A stretch of DNA of 5,129 bases from JAICKM01 sp035693165 (GTDB lineage: Bacteria; Chloroflexota; Chloroflexia; QHBQ01; JAICKM01), in the NCBI GenBank assembly GCA_035693165.1, contig DASSGZ010000657.1, forward strand, positions 1-5,129, read 5' to 3'. The notes under the pieces are model-generated. The model searched no databases. It was not told where the DNA came from and saw nothing but the letters and a program-made list of their open reading frames with translations. Shown piece after piece: positions 1-4,537 of the stretch. The position numbers were made by a program, and so were the translations under genes. Every line of letters starts with the position of its first letter. Positions within the stretch are counted from its first letter, which is position 1.

Positions 1-606
1 GCCCGCGCCCCACTCGTCCCCGGCCTGGCTGAGAATCCGGTTCACCTGGCGCTGAATTTTGTCCTGGTTGATCGTCACCCGGCCCGCGGCGCCGCCCGCC
101 GCCGGTTGCGAGCGCGCGATCAGCATCCGCTCGATGGGGCCGTCCAGGTCGGGGTCGCGCTTGAGCAGGCCTGTCAGGATCGCCAGCAACTCCTCGCGCG
201 AGCGGTCCTGCAACAGAGTCGTGACATCCTGGCGCACTTCCACGGACTCCGGGGCGTCGATCCAGGTTAGCAGCAGGGCGACGATATGTTTGCAGAAGCC
301 GCCGCGTGGGCAGGTGCAGGACCAGCCGGCCAGCGGGTCGGCGCCCGGTGTGTCGCGGGGCACCAGTGTGGCCGTCACCGTGTACGGCCCGCCGCTCTGG
401 CCCTGGCAGCGGGCACGCAGCAGAGGGCCGCGCAGCACCGGATCCTCGATATAGTCGTTGCGCTCGTAGGACAGCCCGTTGCGGTAGCTGGCGCTGTCGG
501 TGCGCTGCTCGACATCGCTCGCCGTCAGCGGCTTGAAGCGATCCCGCACATCCGCGCCGCTCTGCGGCACATCAGCCGCCGTCGATCCCTTGCCTTTCTT
601 CGCCAT
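1..606 (-). CDS. SWIM zinc-finger domain protein, C-terminus cut off by the window edge
   Basis: The minus-strand frame is open from an ATG at 604-606 to the left edge (202 codons, no stop), so the gene continues outside the window. The protein begins MAKKGKGS. Around residues 27-82 it has the N-terminal part typical of bacterial SWIM proteins (LTASDVEQR, then SYRNGLSYERNDYIED). The zinc finger is at residues 95-113: C97-x-C99-x5-C105-x-H107 in WSCTCPRGGFCKHIVALLL, which fits the CxCx(n)CxH SWIM pattern with a short middle spacer. After it comes a leucine- and arginine-rich helical stretch. SWIM domains bind zinc and are predicted to bind DNA or protein; the actual role of this family is unknown. 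The start is supported by GGAGGT (615-620) 8 nt upstream and an extended -10 promoter just beyond. No nuclease or helicase domain is visible in the part present. Confidence 0.88.
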   Translation of the reverse strand, partial: MAKKGKGSTAADVPQSGADVRDRFKPLTASDVEQRTDSASYRNGLSYERNDYIEDPVLRGPLLRARCQGQSGGPYTVTATLVPRDTPGADPLAGWSCTCPRGGFCKHIVALLLTWIDAPESVEVRQDVTTLLQDRSREELLAILTGLLKRDPDLDGPIERMLIARSQPAAGGAAGRVTINQDKIQRQVNRILSQAGDEWGAG

Positions 607-627
607 CGATCCGTACCTCCACCGGCT

Positions 628-656
628 ATTGTAGCAAGCACCGTGCGCGCCCGCAA
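628..656 (-). promoter_or_regulatory. Promoter of the SWIM gene (extended -10)
   Basis: On the minus strand there is TTGCGG (651-656), a 17-nt spacer and TACAAT (628-633) preceded by TGC, which makes an extended -10 element. Predicted transcription start is near 621, so the leader would be only about 15 nt and begin at the Shine-Dalgarno. Prediction from consensus only. Confidence 0.6.
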
Positions 657-664
657 TGCGCGGT

Positions 665-693
665 AGCACACCCGAATAGAAGCGGTGTATAAT
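665..693 (+). promoter_or_regulatory. Promoter of the cinA-M16 operon
   Basis: A perfect TATAAT lies at 688-693. At 17-nt spacing upstream is only a weak -35, AGCACA (665-670, 3 of 6 matches). Start of transcription would be near 700, giving a GC-rich leader of about 87 nt before the GTG at 787. The -35 boxes of this promoter and of the SWIM promoter lie 8 bp apart, back to back, so one bound regulator could affect both. Confidence 0.55.
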
Positions 694-776
694 AGGCTAT
701 TCAGTTGTCAATCCGGCGCGTAAGTGCCGCCGCGGCGCCCTGGCCGGCGGTAGCCGCCGCGCATTCCTGGGTGCAT

Positions 777-781
777 GGAGG
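777..781 (+). promoter_or_regulatory. Ribosome binding site that decides the cinA start
   Basis: GGAGG at 777-781 lies 5 nt before the GTG at 787. The in-frame ATG at 775 overlaps this site and has no Shine-Dalgarno of its own, so GTG 787 is the better start. Confidence 0.6.
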
Positions 782-786
782 ATGGG

Positions 787-1326
787 GTGTCCACACGAGA
801 GGCGGCAACCGGCGGCGAGGCAGGCGAAGCCGGCCCGGCATCCGGCAGCGAGTTGGAGCAAGCCGCTGCGTGCGGGCGCCTGCTGGAAGCACGCGGCGGG
901 CACCTGGCCGTCGCCGAGTCCTGCACCGGCGGCTTGCTGGGCGACTGGCTGACCAATATCCCCGGCTCGTCGGCCTGGTTCCTCGGTGGGGTGATCGCCT
1001 ACGACGACCAGGTGAAGATCGGGGTGCTGGGCGTGCCGGCGGAGATCATCCGCGAGCATGGAGCGGTCAGCGCGCCGTGCGCGGCGGCCATGGCGGCGGG
1101 GGCGCGGGCTTTGCTGAAGACCGACTTCGCCGTGGCGATCACCGGCATCGCCGGGCCGAGCGGCGGCACGCCCACCAAACCGGTTGGCACCACCTATATC
1201 GGCGTCGCCTCGGCGGCGGGCACGACCGTCGCCCACCACACGTGGTCGGGTAGCCGCCGGGCGAACAAGGCTGCGTCAGCGCGGGCCGCCCTGGCCTTGC
1301 TGCGCGAGATTTTGCAGAGAGGATAG
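787..1326 (+). CDS. pncC: CinA C-terminal-type nicotinamide-nucleotide amidase (PncC-like)
   Basis: This is a stand-alone 179-residue protein equal to the C-terminal domain of CinA, without the N-terminal MoaB/MogA-like (COG1058) domain. The family (PncC) hydrolyses nicotinamide mononucleotide to nicotinate mononucleotide and ammonia in NAD salvage in the cytoplasm. Numbered from GTG 787, the AESCTGG block with the nucleophile-type serine is at 43-49. Then follow SSAWFLGGVIAYDDQVK (61-77), with the conserved Tyr72 and Lys77, GAVS, and the ITGIAGPSGG/KPVGTTYIG blocks near the C-terminus. The first ~20 residues are Gly/Ala/Glu-rich and not conserved in the family. The start is set by the Shine-Dalgarno at 777-781; ATG 775 would add four residues. 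The M16 gene follows after 5 nt, so the two are probably co-transcribed. Family assignment is secure; enzymatic activity is inferred from homology. Confidence 0.9.
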   Translation: MSTREAATGGEAGEAGPASGSELEQAAACGRLLEARGGHLAVAESCTGGLLGDWLTNIPGSSAWFLGGVIAYDDQVKIGVLGVPAEIIREHGAVSAPCAAAMAAGARALLKTDFAVAITGIAGPSGGTPTKPVGTTYIGVASAAGTTVAHHTWSGSRRANKAASARAALALLREILQRG

Positions 1327-1331
1327 AGGCA

Positions 1332-2600
1332 TTGTATCAAAAGACCACTCTAGACAACGGCTTGCGGGTCTTGACATCGGCGATGCCGCACACGCGGTCG
1401 GCGAGCATCCTGATCTTCTATAAGGTGGGCGCCCGCTACGAAGCCAAGGAGATCAGCGGGATCAGCCACTACATCGAGCATATGCTGTTCAAGGGCACGC
1501 AGAAGCGCCCGCAGGCGCAGGAGATCTCCGAGGCCATCGAGGGGCTGGGCGGCTCGCTCAACGCGGCCACCGGGCGCGAGTACACCTCGTACTCGGCCAT
1601 CGTGCCCAGCCAGCATTTCGCGCTCGCCTTCGACGTGCTCACCGACATGCTGCAGCACTCGCGCTTCGACGAGGAGGAGGTCGAGCACGAGCGGGCCGTC
1701 ATCACCGAGGAAATCAACGGCACGCTCGACTCGCCGCCCGATATTGTCAACCAGGTCCTCGACGAGATCATGTGGGGCGACCAGCCGATTGGCCGGCCCA
1801 TCGCCGGGACGCGCGAGACGGTCGAGGCCATCACCCGCCAGCAGATGCTTGACTACATGGCCGGCCATTACCTGCCCGGCGCCAACCTGGTTAGCGTGGC
1901 CGGGAACATCGAGCACGACCAGGTGGTCGAGGCGGTGCGCGCCAGCCTGGGCGCGGCGCCTAGCGGCCCGGTGCCCACCTATGCCCCCGCGATCCGCGAC
2001 CAGACAGGCCAGCGCCTGCGCATCTTCAACAAAGACACCGAGCAGGCGCAGATCTGTATCGGCATGCCCGCGCTGTCGTACACCGACCCGGACCGCTATG
2101 TGCAGCAGATGCTGGATGGCGTGCTGGGCAGCGGCATGAGCAGCCGCCTGTTCGTCGAGATCCGCGAGAAGCGCGCCCTGGCCTACTCGGTCGCCTCCTA
2201 TGTCGAGTCCTACAAGGATATCGGCGCCTTTATCCTCTACGCCGCCGTGGACAACGAGCGGGTGGAAAGCTGCATCCAGGGCATGTTGCACGAGCTGGAC
2301 CGTATGCGCCAGACCCCCGTGCCGGTGGAAGAGCTGAACAAGGTAAAGGAGTACCACAAGGGCCACATGTTGCTGGCCCTGGAGAGCAGCCGCTCGGTGG
2401 CCGCCTGGGGCGGACGCCAGGAACTGCTGCTCGACCGCATCTACAGCGTGGACGAGGTGATCGAGCGCATCGACGCCGTCACCCCGGCGGACGTGCAAAA
2501 GCTGGCCCAGCGGATCTTCGAAGAGCAGTTACTCAGCCTGAGCATGGTCGGTCCGTTTGAGGACGAAGAGCGGTTCCGCCCGCTGCTGAAGATGGCCTGA
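1332..2600 (+). CDS. M16B family zinc peptidase (mitochondrial processing peptidase-like)
   Basis: A 422-residue protein of full length for a single-chain M16B peptidase. The inverted zinc motif HxxEH is HYIEH at residues 46-50. Glu127 in VITEEI sits exactly 76 residues after His50, matching the HxxEHx76E signature of processing peptidases, so the active site looks intact. The C-terminal lobe has GMSSRLFVEIREKRALAYS (268-286), the conserved substrate-binding stretch with Arg and Tyr. No signal peptide or membrane segment is visible, so it is probably cytoplasmic. The start is a TTG at 1332: the family's usual opening (TTLDNGLRVLTS) follows at once, and GAGAGG at 1317-1322, inside the end of the upstream gene, is 9 nt away. 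This implies translational coupling with the amidase. Its natural substrates are unknown. No plus-strand terminator with a T tract follows it. Confidence 0.94.
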   Translation: MYQKTTLDNGLRVLTSAMPHTRSASILIFYKVGARYEAKEISGISHYIEHMLFKGTQKRPQAQEISEAIEGLGGSLNAATGREYTSYSAIVPSQHFALAFDVLTDMLQHSRFDEEEVEHERAVITEEINGTLDSPPDIVNQVLDEIMWGDQPIGRPIAGTRETVEAITRQQMLDYMAGHYLPGANLVSVAGNIEHDQVVEAVRASLGAAPSGPVPTYAPAIRDQTGQRLRIFNKDTEQAQICIGMPALSYTDPDRYVQQMLDGVLGSGMSSRLFVEIREKRALAYSVASYVESYKDIGAFILYAAVDNERVESCIQGMLHELDRMRQTPVPVEELNKVKEYHKGHMLLALESSRSVAAWGGRQELLLDRIYSVDEVIERIDAVTPADVQKLAQRIFEEQLLSLSMVGPFEDEERFRPLLKMA

Positions 2601-2604
2601 CATG

Positions 2605-2687
2605 TGAAAGGCCCCTGCTTGGGGGAGCAGGGGCCTCGCACAGAAGGAGGAGTGCCTTTTCGAGCCGTCTTATTCTTGTCTGCCCCT
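2605..2687 (-). ncRNA. Candidate small RNA, copy 1 (C-rich loops, own terminator)
   Basis: Read on the minus strand, TACACT (2688-2693) at the edge of the conserved block could be a -10 box. A purine-rich leader follows (AGGGGCAGACAAGAATAAG). Next is a small hairpin GCAC-(10-nt loop)-GTGC (2638-2655) whose loop contains CCTCCTT, and then a stem of 10-11 bp with loop CCCCCA ending in TTT. The layout recalls known bacterial sRNAs with C-rich loops (6C RNA of actinobacteria, CUCCUCCC-loop RNAs of alphaproteobacteria) but is not recognisably the same family. No convincing -35 is visible. It could instead be part of the 3' region of the DJ-1/PfpI transcript, or a structured mobile repeat. Confidence 0.45.
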
Positions 2688-2693
2688 AGTGTA
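2606..2693 (-). repeat. Direct repeat, copy 1 of ~88-nt element
   Basis: Matches 2806-2895 at 86 of 88 aligned positions. Substitutions are G2611/A2811 and G2664/A2866, and copy 2 has two extra bases in the hairpin loop. Identity stops sharply at the AGTGTA end (2688-2693) and at GAAAG (2606-2610). The strand given is that of the proposed RNA. Confidence 0.9.
2607..2636 (-). terminator. Rho-independent-type terminator, copy 1
   Basis: Perfect stem GGCCCCTGCT/AGCAGGGGCC (2610-2619 with 2626-2635), extended by an A-T pair, with a 6-nt loop. The minus strand continues TTTC after the stem. On the plus strand it is followed by TCGCACAG with no T tract, so it favours minus-strand transcription. 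The T tract is short. Confidence 0.6.
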
Positions 2694-2740
2694 GCACCGG
2701 GCCGCGATTCCGAGATCGCCCGTTGGCCCGGTTCCTCGGC

Positions 2741-2750
2741 GGTACAAATG
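2741..2750 (-). repeat. Conserved upstream box, copy 1 (CATTTGTACC on minus)
   Basis: GGTACAAATG on the plus strand, 47 nt from the AGTGTA edge of repeat copy 1. The same 10-mer occurs at 2943-2952, also exactly 47 nt from copy 2. The bases between have diverged. It may be a regulatory site upstream of the small RNAs or the remnant of a longer duplication. Confidence 0.45.
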
Positions 2751-2804
2751 CCCCGCCCGCCCCTCGGCCCCGCGTCCCTCGCGCCCGCGCGCCCTCCATA
2801 CACG

Positions 2805-2889
2805 CGAAAGACCCCTGCTCTGGGGGGAGCAGGGGCCTCGCACAGAAGGAGGAGTGCCTTTTCGAACCGTCTTATTCTTGTCTGCCCCT
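2805..2889 (-). ncRNA. Candidate small RNA, copy 2
   Basis: Same architecture as copy 1: TACACT (2890-2895), purine-rich leader, GCAC/GTGC hairpin (2840-2857) with the CCTCCTT loop, and a stem of 8 Watson-Crick pairs plus a G-U in minus-strand RNA. The loop CCCCCCAG and the tail TTTC follow. The leader and the anti-Shine-Dalgarno hairpin loop are unchanged, which suggests these parts are under selection or that the duplication is recent. Confidence 0.45.
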
Positions 2890-2895
2890 AGTGTA
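2806..2895 (-). repeat. Direct repeat, copy 2 of ~90-nt element
   Basis: Second copy of the element at 2606-2693, in the same orientation, about 200 nt downstream on the plus strand. The 112 nt between the copies is GC-rich and mostly unrelated, except for the GGTACAAATG box. Confidence 0.9.
2807..2838 (-). terminator. Rho-independent-type terminator, copy 2
   Basis: Stem CCCCTGCT/AGCAGGGG (2812-2819 with 2828-2835), 8-nt loop. In minus-strand RNA a G-U pair (2836/2811) and two more pairs extend it before the TTTC tail. In plus-strand RNA the same position is an A-C mismatch. Confidence 0.55.
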
Positions 2896-2942
2896 CTACC
2901 AACCCGGCGCCGGGGGATGCTGCATCTGCCCAGTTTGTGGAT

Positions 2943-2952
2943 GGTACAAATG
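2943..2952 (-). repeat. Conserved upstream box, copy 2 (CATTTGTACC on minus)
   Basis: Second GGTACAAATG, 47 nt from the AGTGTA edge of repeat copy 2. Confidence 0.45.
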
Positions 2953-2993
2953 TCCCCCCGCGCGGCACTCCTCCCGCGGTAGGATCCCGCCGG

Positions 2994-3027
2994 GCGCGGG
3001 CCGGTTTGAAACCGGCCCCTACAGCGC
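2994..3027. repeat. REP-like palindrome A
   Basis: GGGCCGGTTTGAAACCGGCC, a near-perfect palindrome centred on TTTGAAA-type bases, followed by CCTACAGCGC. First of three copies between 2994 and 3153. Palindromes of this type are common as interspersed repeats in high-GC environmental bacteria. Confidence 0.75.
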
Positions 3028-3055
3028 GATCCAGGCCGGGTCGGTGGATAGCCGC

Positions 3056-3088
3056 CGCGGGCCGGCTGCAAACCGGCCCCTACAGCGC
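3056..3088. repeat. REP-like palindrome B
   Basis: Second copy, with CTGCAAA in place of TTTGAAA at the centre, and the same CCCCTACAGCGC tail as copy A. It starts 61 nt after copy A. Confidence 0.75.
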
Positions 3089-3118
3089 AACCCTGCGACC
3101 GGGCCATGTACCCCATGA

Positions 3119-3153
3119 GCGGCGGGCCGGTTTGAAACCGGCCTCTACACCGC
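3119..3153. repeat. REP-like palindrome C
   Basis: Third copy, with the TTTGAAA centre of copy A and a changed tail (CCTCTACACCGC). It starts 65 nt after copy B and ends about 20 nt beyond the stop of the DJ-1/PfpI gene, where its stem could also act as a 3' structure for that transcript. Confidence 0.75.
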
Positions 3154-3172
3154 AGATTGGAGCGGGCGGCGG

Positions 3173-3775
3173 CTAGCGCGGCGCTCCGGCGGGCGCCCCG
3201 GTTTTGGCCCGGCTGAACAGGGCCAGCATCTCGCGGTTGAAGGCGGGCAGATCCTTGGGGCTACGGCTGCTCACCCAGTTGCCGTCGCAGACGACTTCCT
3301 GGTCGATCCAGGTGGCGCCCGCGTTGCGGATGTCGTCCTGGATGGTGTGGTAGCTGGTCATGGTGCGGCCCTGCACCAGCTTGGCCGAGACCAGCAGCCA
3401 CGGGGCGTGGCAGATGACGGCGATCGGCTTGCCCGCCTGCTGGATCTGCTGCACAAAGCTCTGCGCCTTCGGCTCAACGCGCAAGGCATCGGCGTTCAGC
3501 GCGCCGCCCGGCAGCAGCACGGCGTCGAAATCAGCGGGGTTGGCCTGGTCCAGCGTCAGGTCCACCGGGAAGCTGTCGGCTTTCTGGTCGTGATGCACCC
3601 CCTGCACCTGGCCGGGCTTGGGGGAGATGATCTTGGTGACCGCGCCCGCTTTCTGCAGCGCATCCCGCGGCGAGGTCATCTCGACCTGCTCGAAGTCGTT
3701 GGTCACGAGAATCGCCACGCGCAGCCCGTTCAGTTGGGCCTGCCCGTTGTGCGTCTGTCCATTGTGCTGTTGCAT
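3173..3775 (-). CDS. DJ-1/PfpI family protein (type 1 glutamine amidotransferase-like)
   Basis: A 200-residue protein with the DJ-1/PfpI fold. Visible are the first strand LRVAILVTNDFEQVEMTSP (18-36), with the conserved acidic residue Glu32, then LLPGG (87-91), and the nucleophile elbow VICHAPW with Cys122-His123. The motif is usually CHGPW; Ala replaces Gly here. The C-terminal SSRSPKDLPAFNREML is also typical of PfpI/YhbO-like members. Family members act as stress proteins, with deglycase, glyoxalase or peptidase activity reported or debated; the activity here cannot be told from sequence. The first ~16 residues are a Gln/Asn/His-rich extension with HNGQ repeated. Start: ATG with GAGG (3783-3786) 7 nt upstream. 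It is a single gene, convergent with the M16 gene and divergent from the GNAT gene. Confidence 0.92.
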   Translation of the reverse strand: MQQHNGQTHNGQAQLNGLRVAILVTNDFEQVEMTSPRDALQKAGAVTKIISPKPGQVQGVHHDQKADSFPVDLTLDQANPADFDAVLLPGGALNADALRVEPKAQSFVQQIQQAGKPIAVICHAPWLLVSAKLVQGRTMTSYHTIQDDIRNAGATWIDQEVVCDGNWVSSRSPKDLPAFNREMLALFSRAKTGAPAGAPR

Positions 3776-3980
3776 ATAAAAACCTCATTTCTAGCGCCAT
3801 GCGGACTACAGGCGCCTCGTACCAGTACCACGCGGTCGCCGCTGCCTTCCCGTCCGCGGGGAAGCCACGAGTTAAAAGACCGCTCGTGCCCGGATGCGCG
3901 ACCGCGAACCACAGAAAGTCAGCGCAAATGGCGTGCCAGCACCGGGATGGCGTTGGTGGCGGCAGGGGCGGCGGGCCGTG

Positions 3981-3989
3981 TGCTATACT
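3981..3989 (+). promoter_or_regulatory. Extended -10 promoter of the GNAT gene
   Basis: TGCTATACT: a good -10 (TATACT, 3984-3989) with the TGn extension. No recognisable -35 at 16-18 nt. Predicted start near 3996, leaving a ~32-nt leader that contains the Shine-Dalgarno GAGGAGG (4014-4020). Confidence 0.6.
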
Positions 3990-4027
3990 GGCGCCGATAC
4001 ACCGCGCGCCACCGAGGAGGAACGCTC

Positions 4028-4537
4028 ATGGAGATCCGCGAACTCACCGAATCCGATGCCGAAGCCTTTCGGGCCATCCGCCTGGAAGGGCTGCAATTGA
4101 ACCCGGAAGCCTTCGGCTCGTCCTACGAGGAGCAGAAGGACCGCCCGCTCGGCAGCTATGCCCAGCGGCTGCGCGATTCCGCCGCCACCCCTGACGCCTT
4201 CACTCTGGGCGCGTTTGACGGCGGTCTCATCGGCACGGCAGGGTTCGTGCGCGACCAGGGCGCGAAGATGCGCCACAAGGGCATGATCTGGGGCGTGTAC
4301 GTCACGCAGCCGGCGCGGGGCCGCGGCGTGGCCCGCGCGCTGATGGAAGAGAGTATCCGCAGGGCGCGCACCCTGCCCGGCCTCGAACAGGTCTATCTCG
4401 CCGTCATGTCGACGAATGAACCGGCACTAAGGGTCTACCGCGCGCTCGGCTTCGAGACCTATGGCCGGGAGCCGCACGCCCTGAAGATCGGCGAGACGTA
4501 CTATGACGAGGACCTAATGGTGCTGTGGCTCGGCTAA
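4028..4537 (+). CDS. GNAT family N-acetyltransferase
   Basis: A 169-residue single-domain GNAT enzyme, expected to transfer an acetyl group from acetyl-CoA to an amine; the acceptor is unknown. It opens MEIRELTESDAEAFRAIRLE, with the NPEAFGSSYEEQ stretch common to one GNAT subgroup. The acetyl-CoA loop (motif A) is GVYVTQPARGRGVARALM, residues 89-106, with ARGRGVA as the pyrophosphate-binding turn. Motif B is STNEPALRVYRALGFETYG (128-146). The start is fixed by GAGGAGG 7 nt upstream and the extended -10 above. The frame is open further upstream, but that part does not resemble the family. The last 24 nt overlap the 3' end of the oppositely oriented phosphoesterase gene. Confidence 0.92.
   Translation: MEIRELTESDAEAFRAIRLEGLQLNPEAFGSSYEEQKDRPLGSYAQRLRDSAATPDAFTLGAFDGGLIGTAGFVRDQGAKMRHKGMIWGVYVTQPARGRGVARALMEESIRRARTLPGLEQVYLAVMSTNEPALRVYRALGFETYGREPHALKIGETYYDEDLMVLWLG

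Larger units (their letters stand above)
2601..3172. other. Non-coding region between convergent genes, rich in repeats
   Basis: This 572-nt stretch separates the convergent M16 and DJ-1/PfpI genes. It holds a duplicated ~88-nt structured element (2606-2693 and 2806-2895), a 10-nt box GGTACAAATG repeated at the same distance from each copy, and three short palindromes (2994-3153). Small open frames exist on both strands but lack good starts, and the two copies are read in different frames, so I see no protein-coding gene here. Confidence 0.8.

Noticed and set aside
775..786. ATG 775 as the start of the CinA-type gene
   Set aside because: No Shine-Dalgarno before it, and it overlaps the good GGAGG that fits GTG 787.
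697..1239. Open frames antisense to the CinA-type gene
   Set aside because: High-GC shadows with no domain resemblance and no ribosome binding site.
1350..2498. 382-codon open frame antisense to the M16 gene
   Set aside because: It is a shadow of the high-GC M16 coding frame; the translation is low-complexity Leu/Val/Asp/His-rich with no recognisable domain.
2604..2891. 95-codon plus-strand frame across both repeat copies
   Set aside because: No Shine-Dalgarno at its start, hairpin sequence translated as protein, and no family resemblance. The AAGGAGG inside the repeat has a GTG only 1 nt away, too close for initiation.
2670..3116. 148-codon minus-strand frame across the repeats
   Set aside because: The two repeat copies are read in different frames in the two overlapping minus-strand frames, with a 2-nt indel between them. 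Conservation follows RNA structure, not codons.
2994..3153. CRISPR array of three repeats
   Set aside because: Only three copies, which differ from each other and are strong palindromes of a known interspersed type. The intervals are unequal, and no cas gene is present in the window.
3846..3864. Inverted repeat CTTCCC/GGGAAG as a terminator
   Set aside because: It lies upstream of the DJ-1/PfpI gene, the stem is only 6 bp, and no T tract follows on either strand.
3347..4027. Long upstream extension of the GNAT frame
   Set aside because: It runs antisense through the DJ-1/PfpI gene and its product does not resemble any family. The promoter, the Shine-Dalgarno and the GNAT N-terminus all point to ATG 4028.
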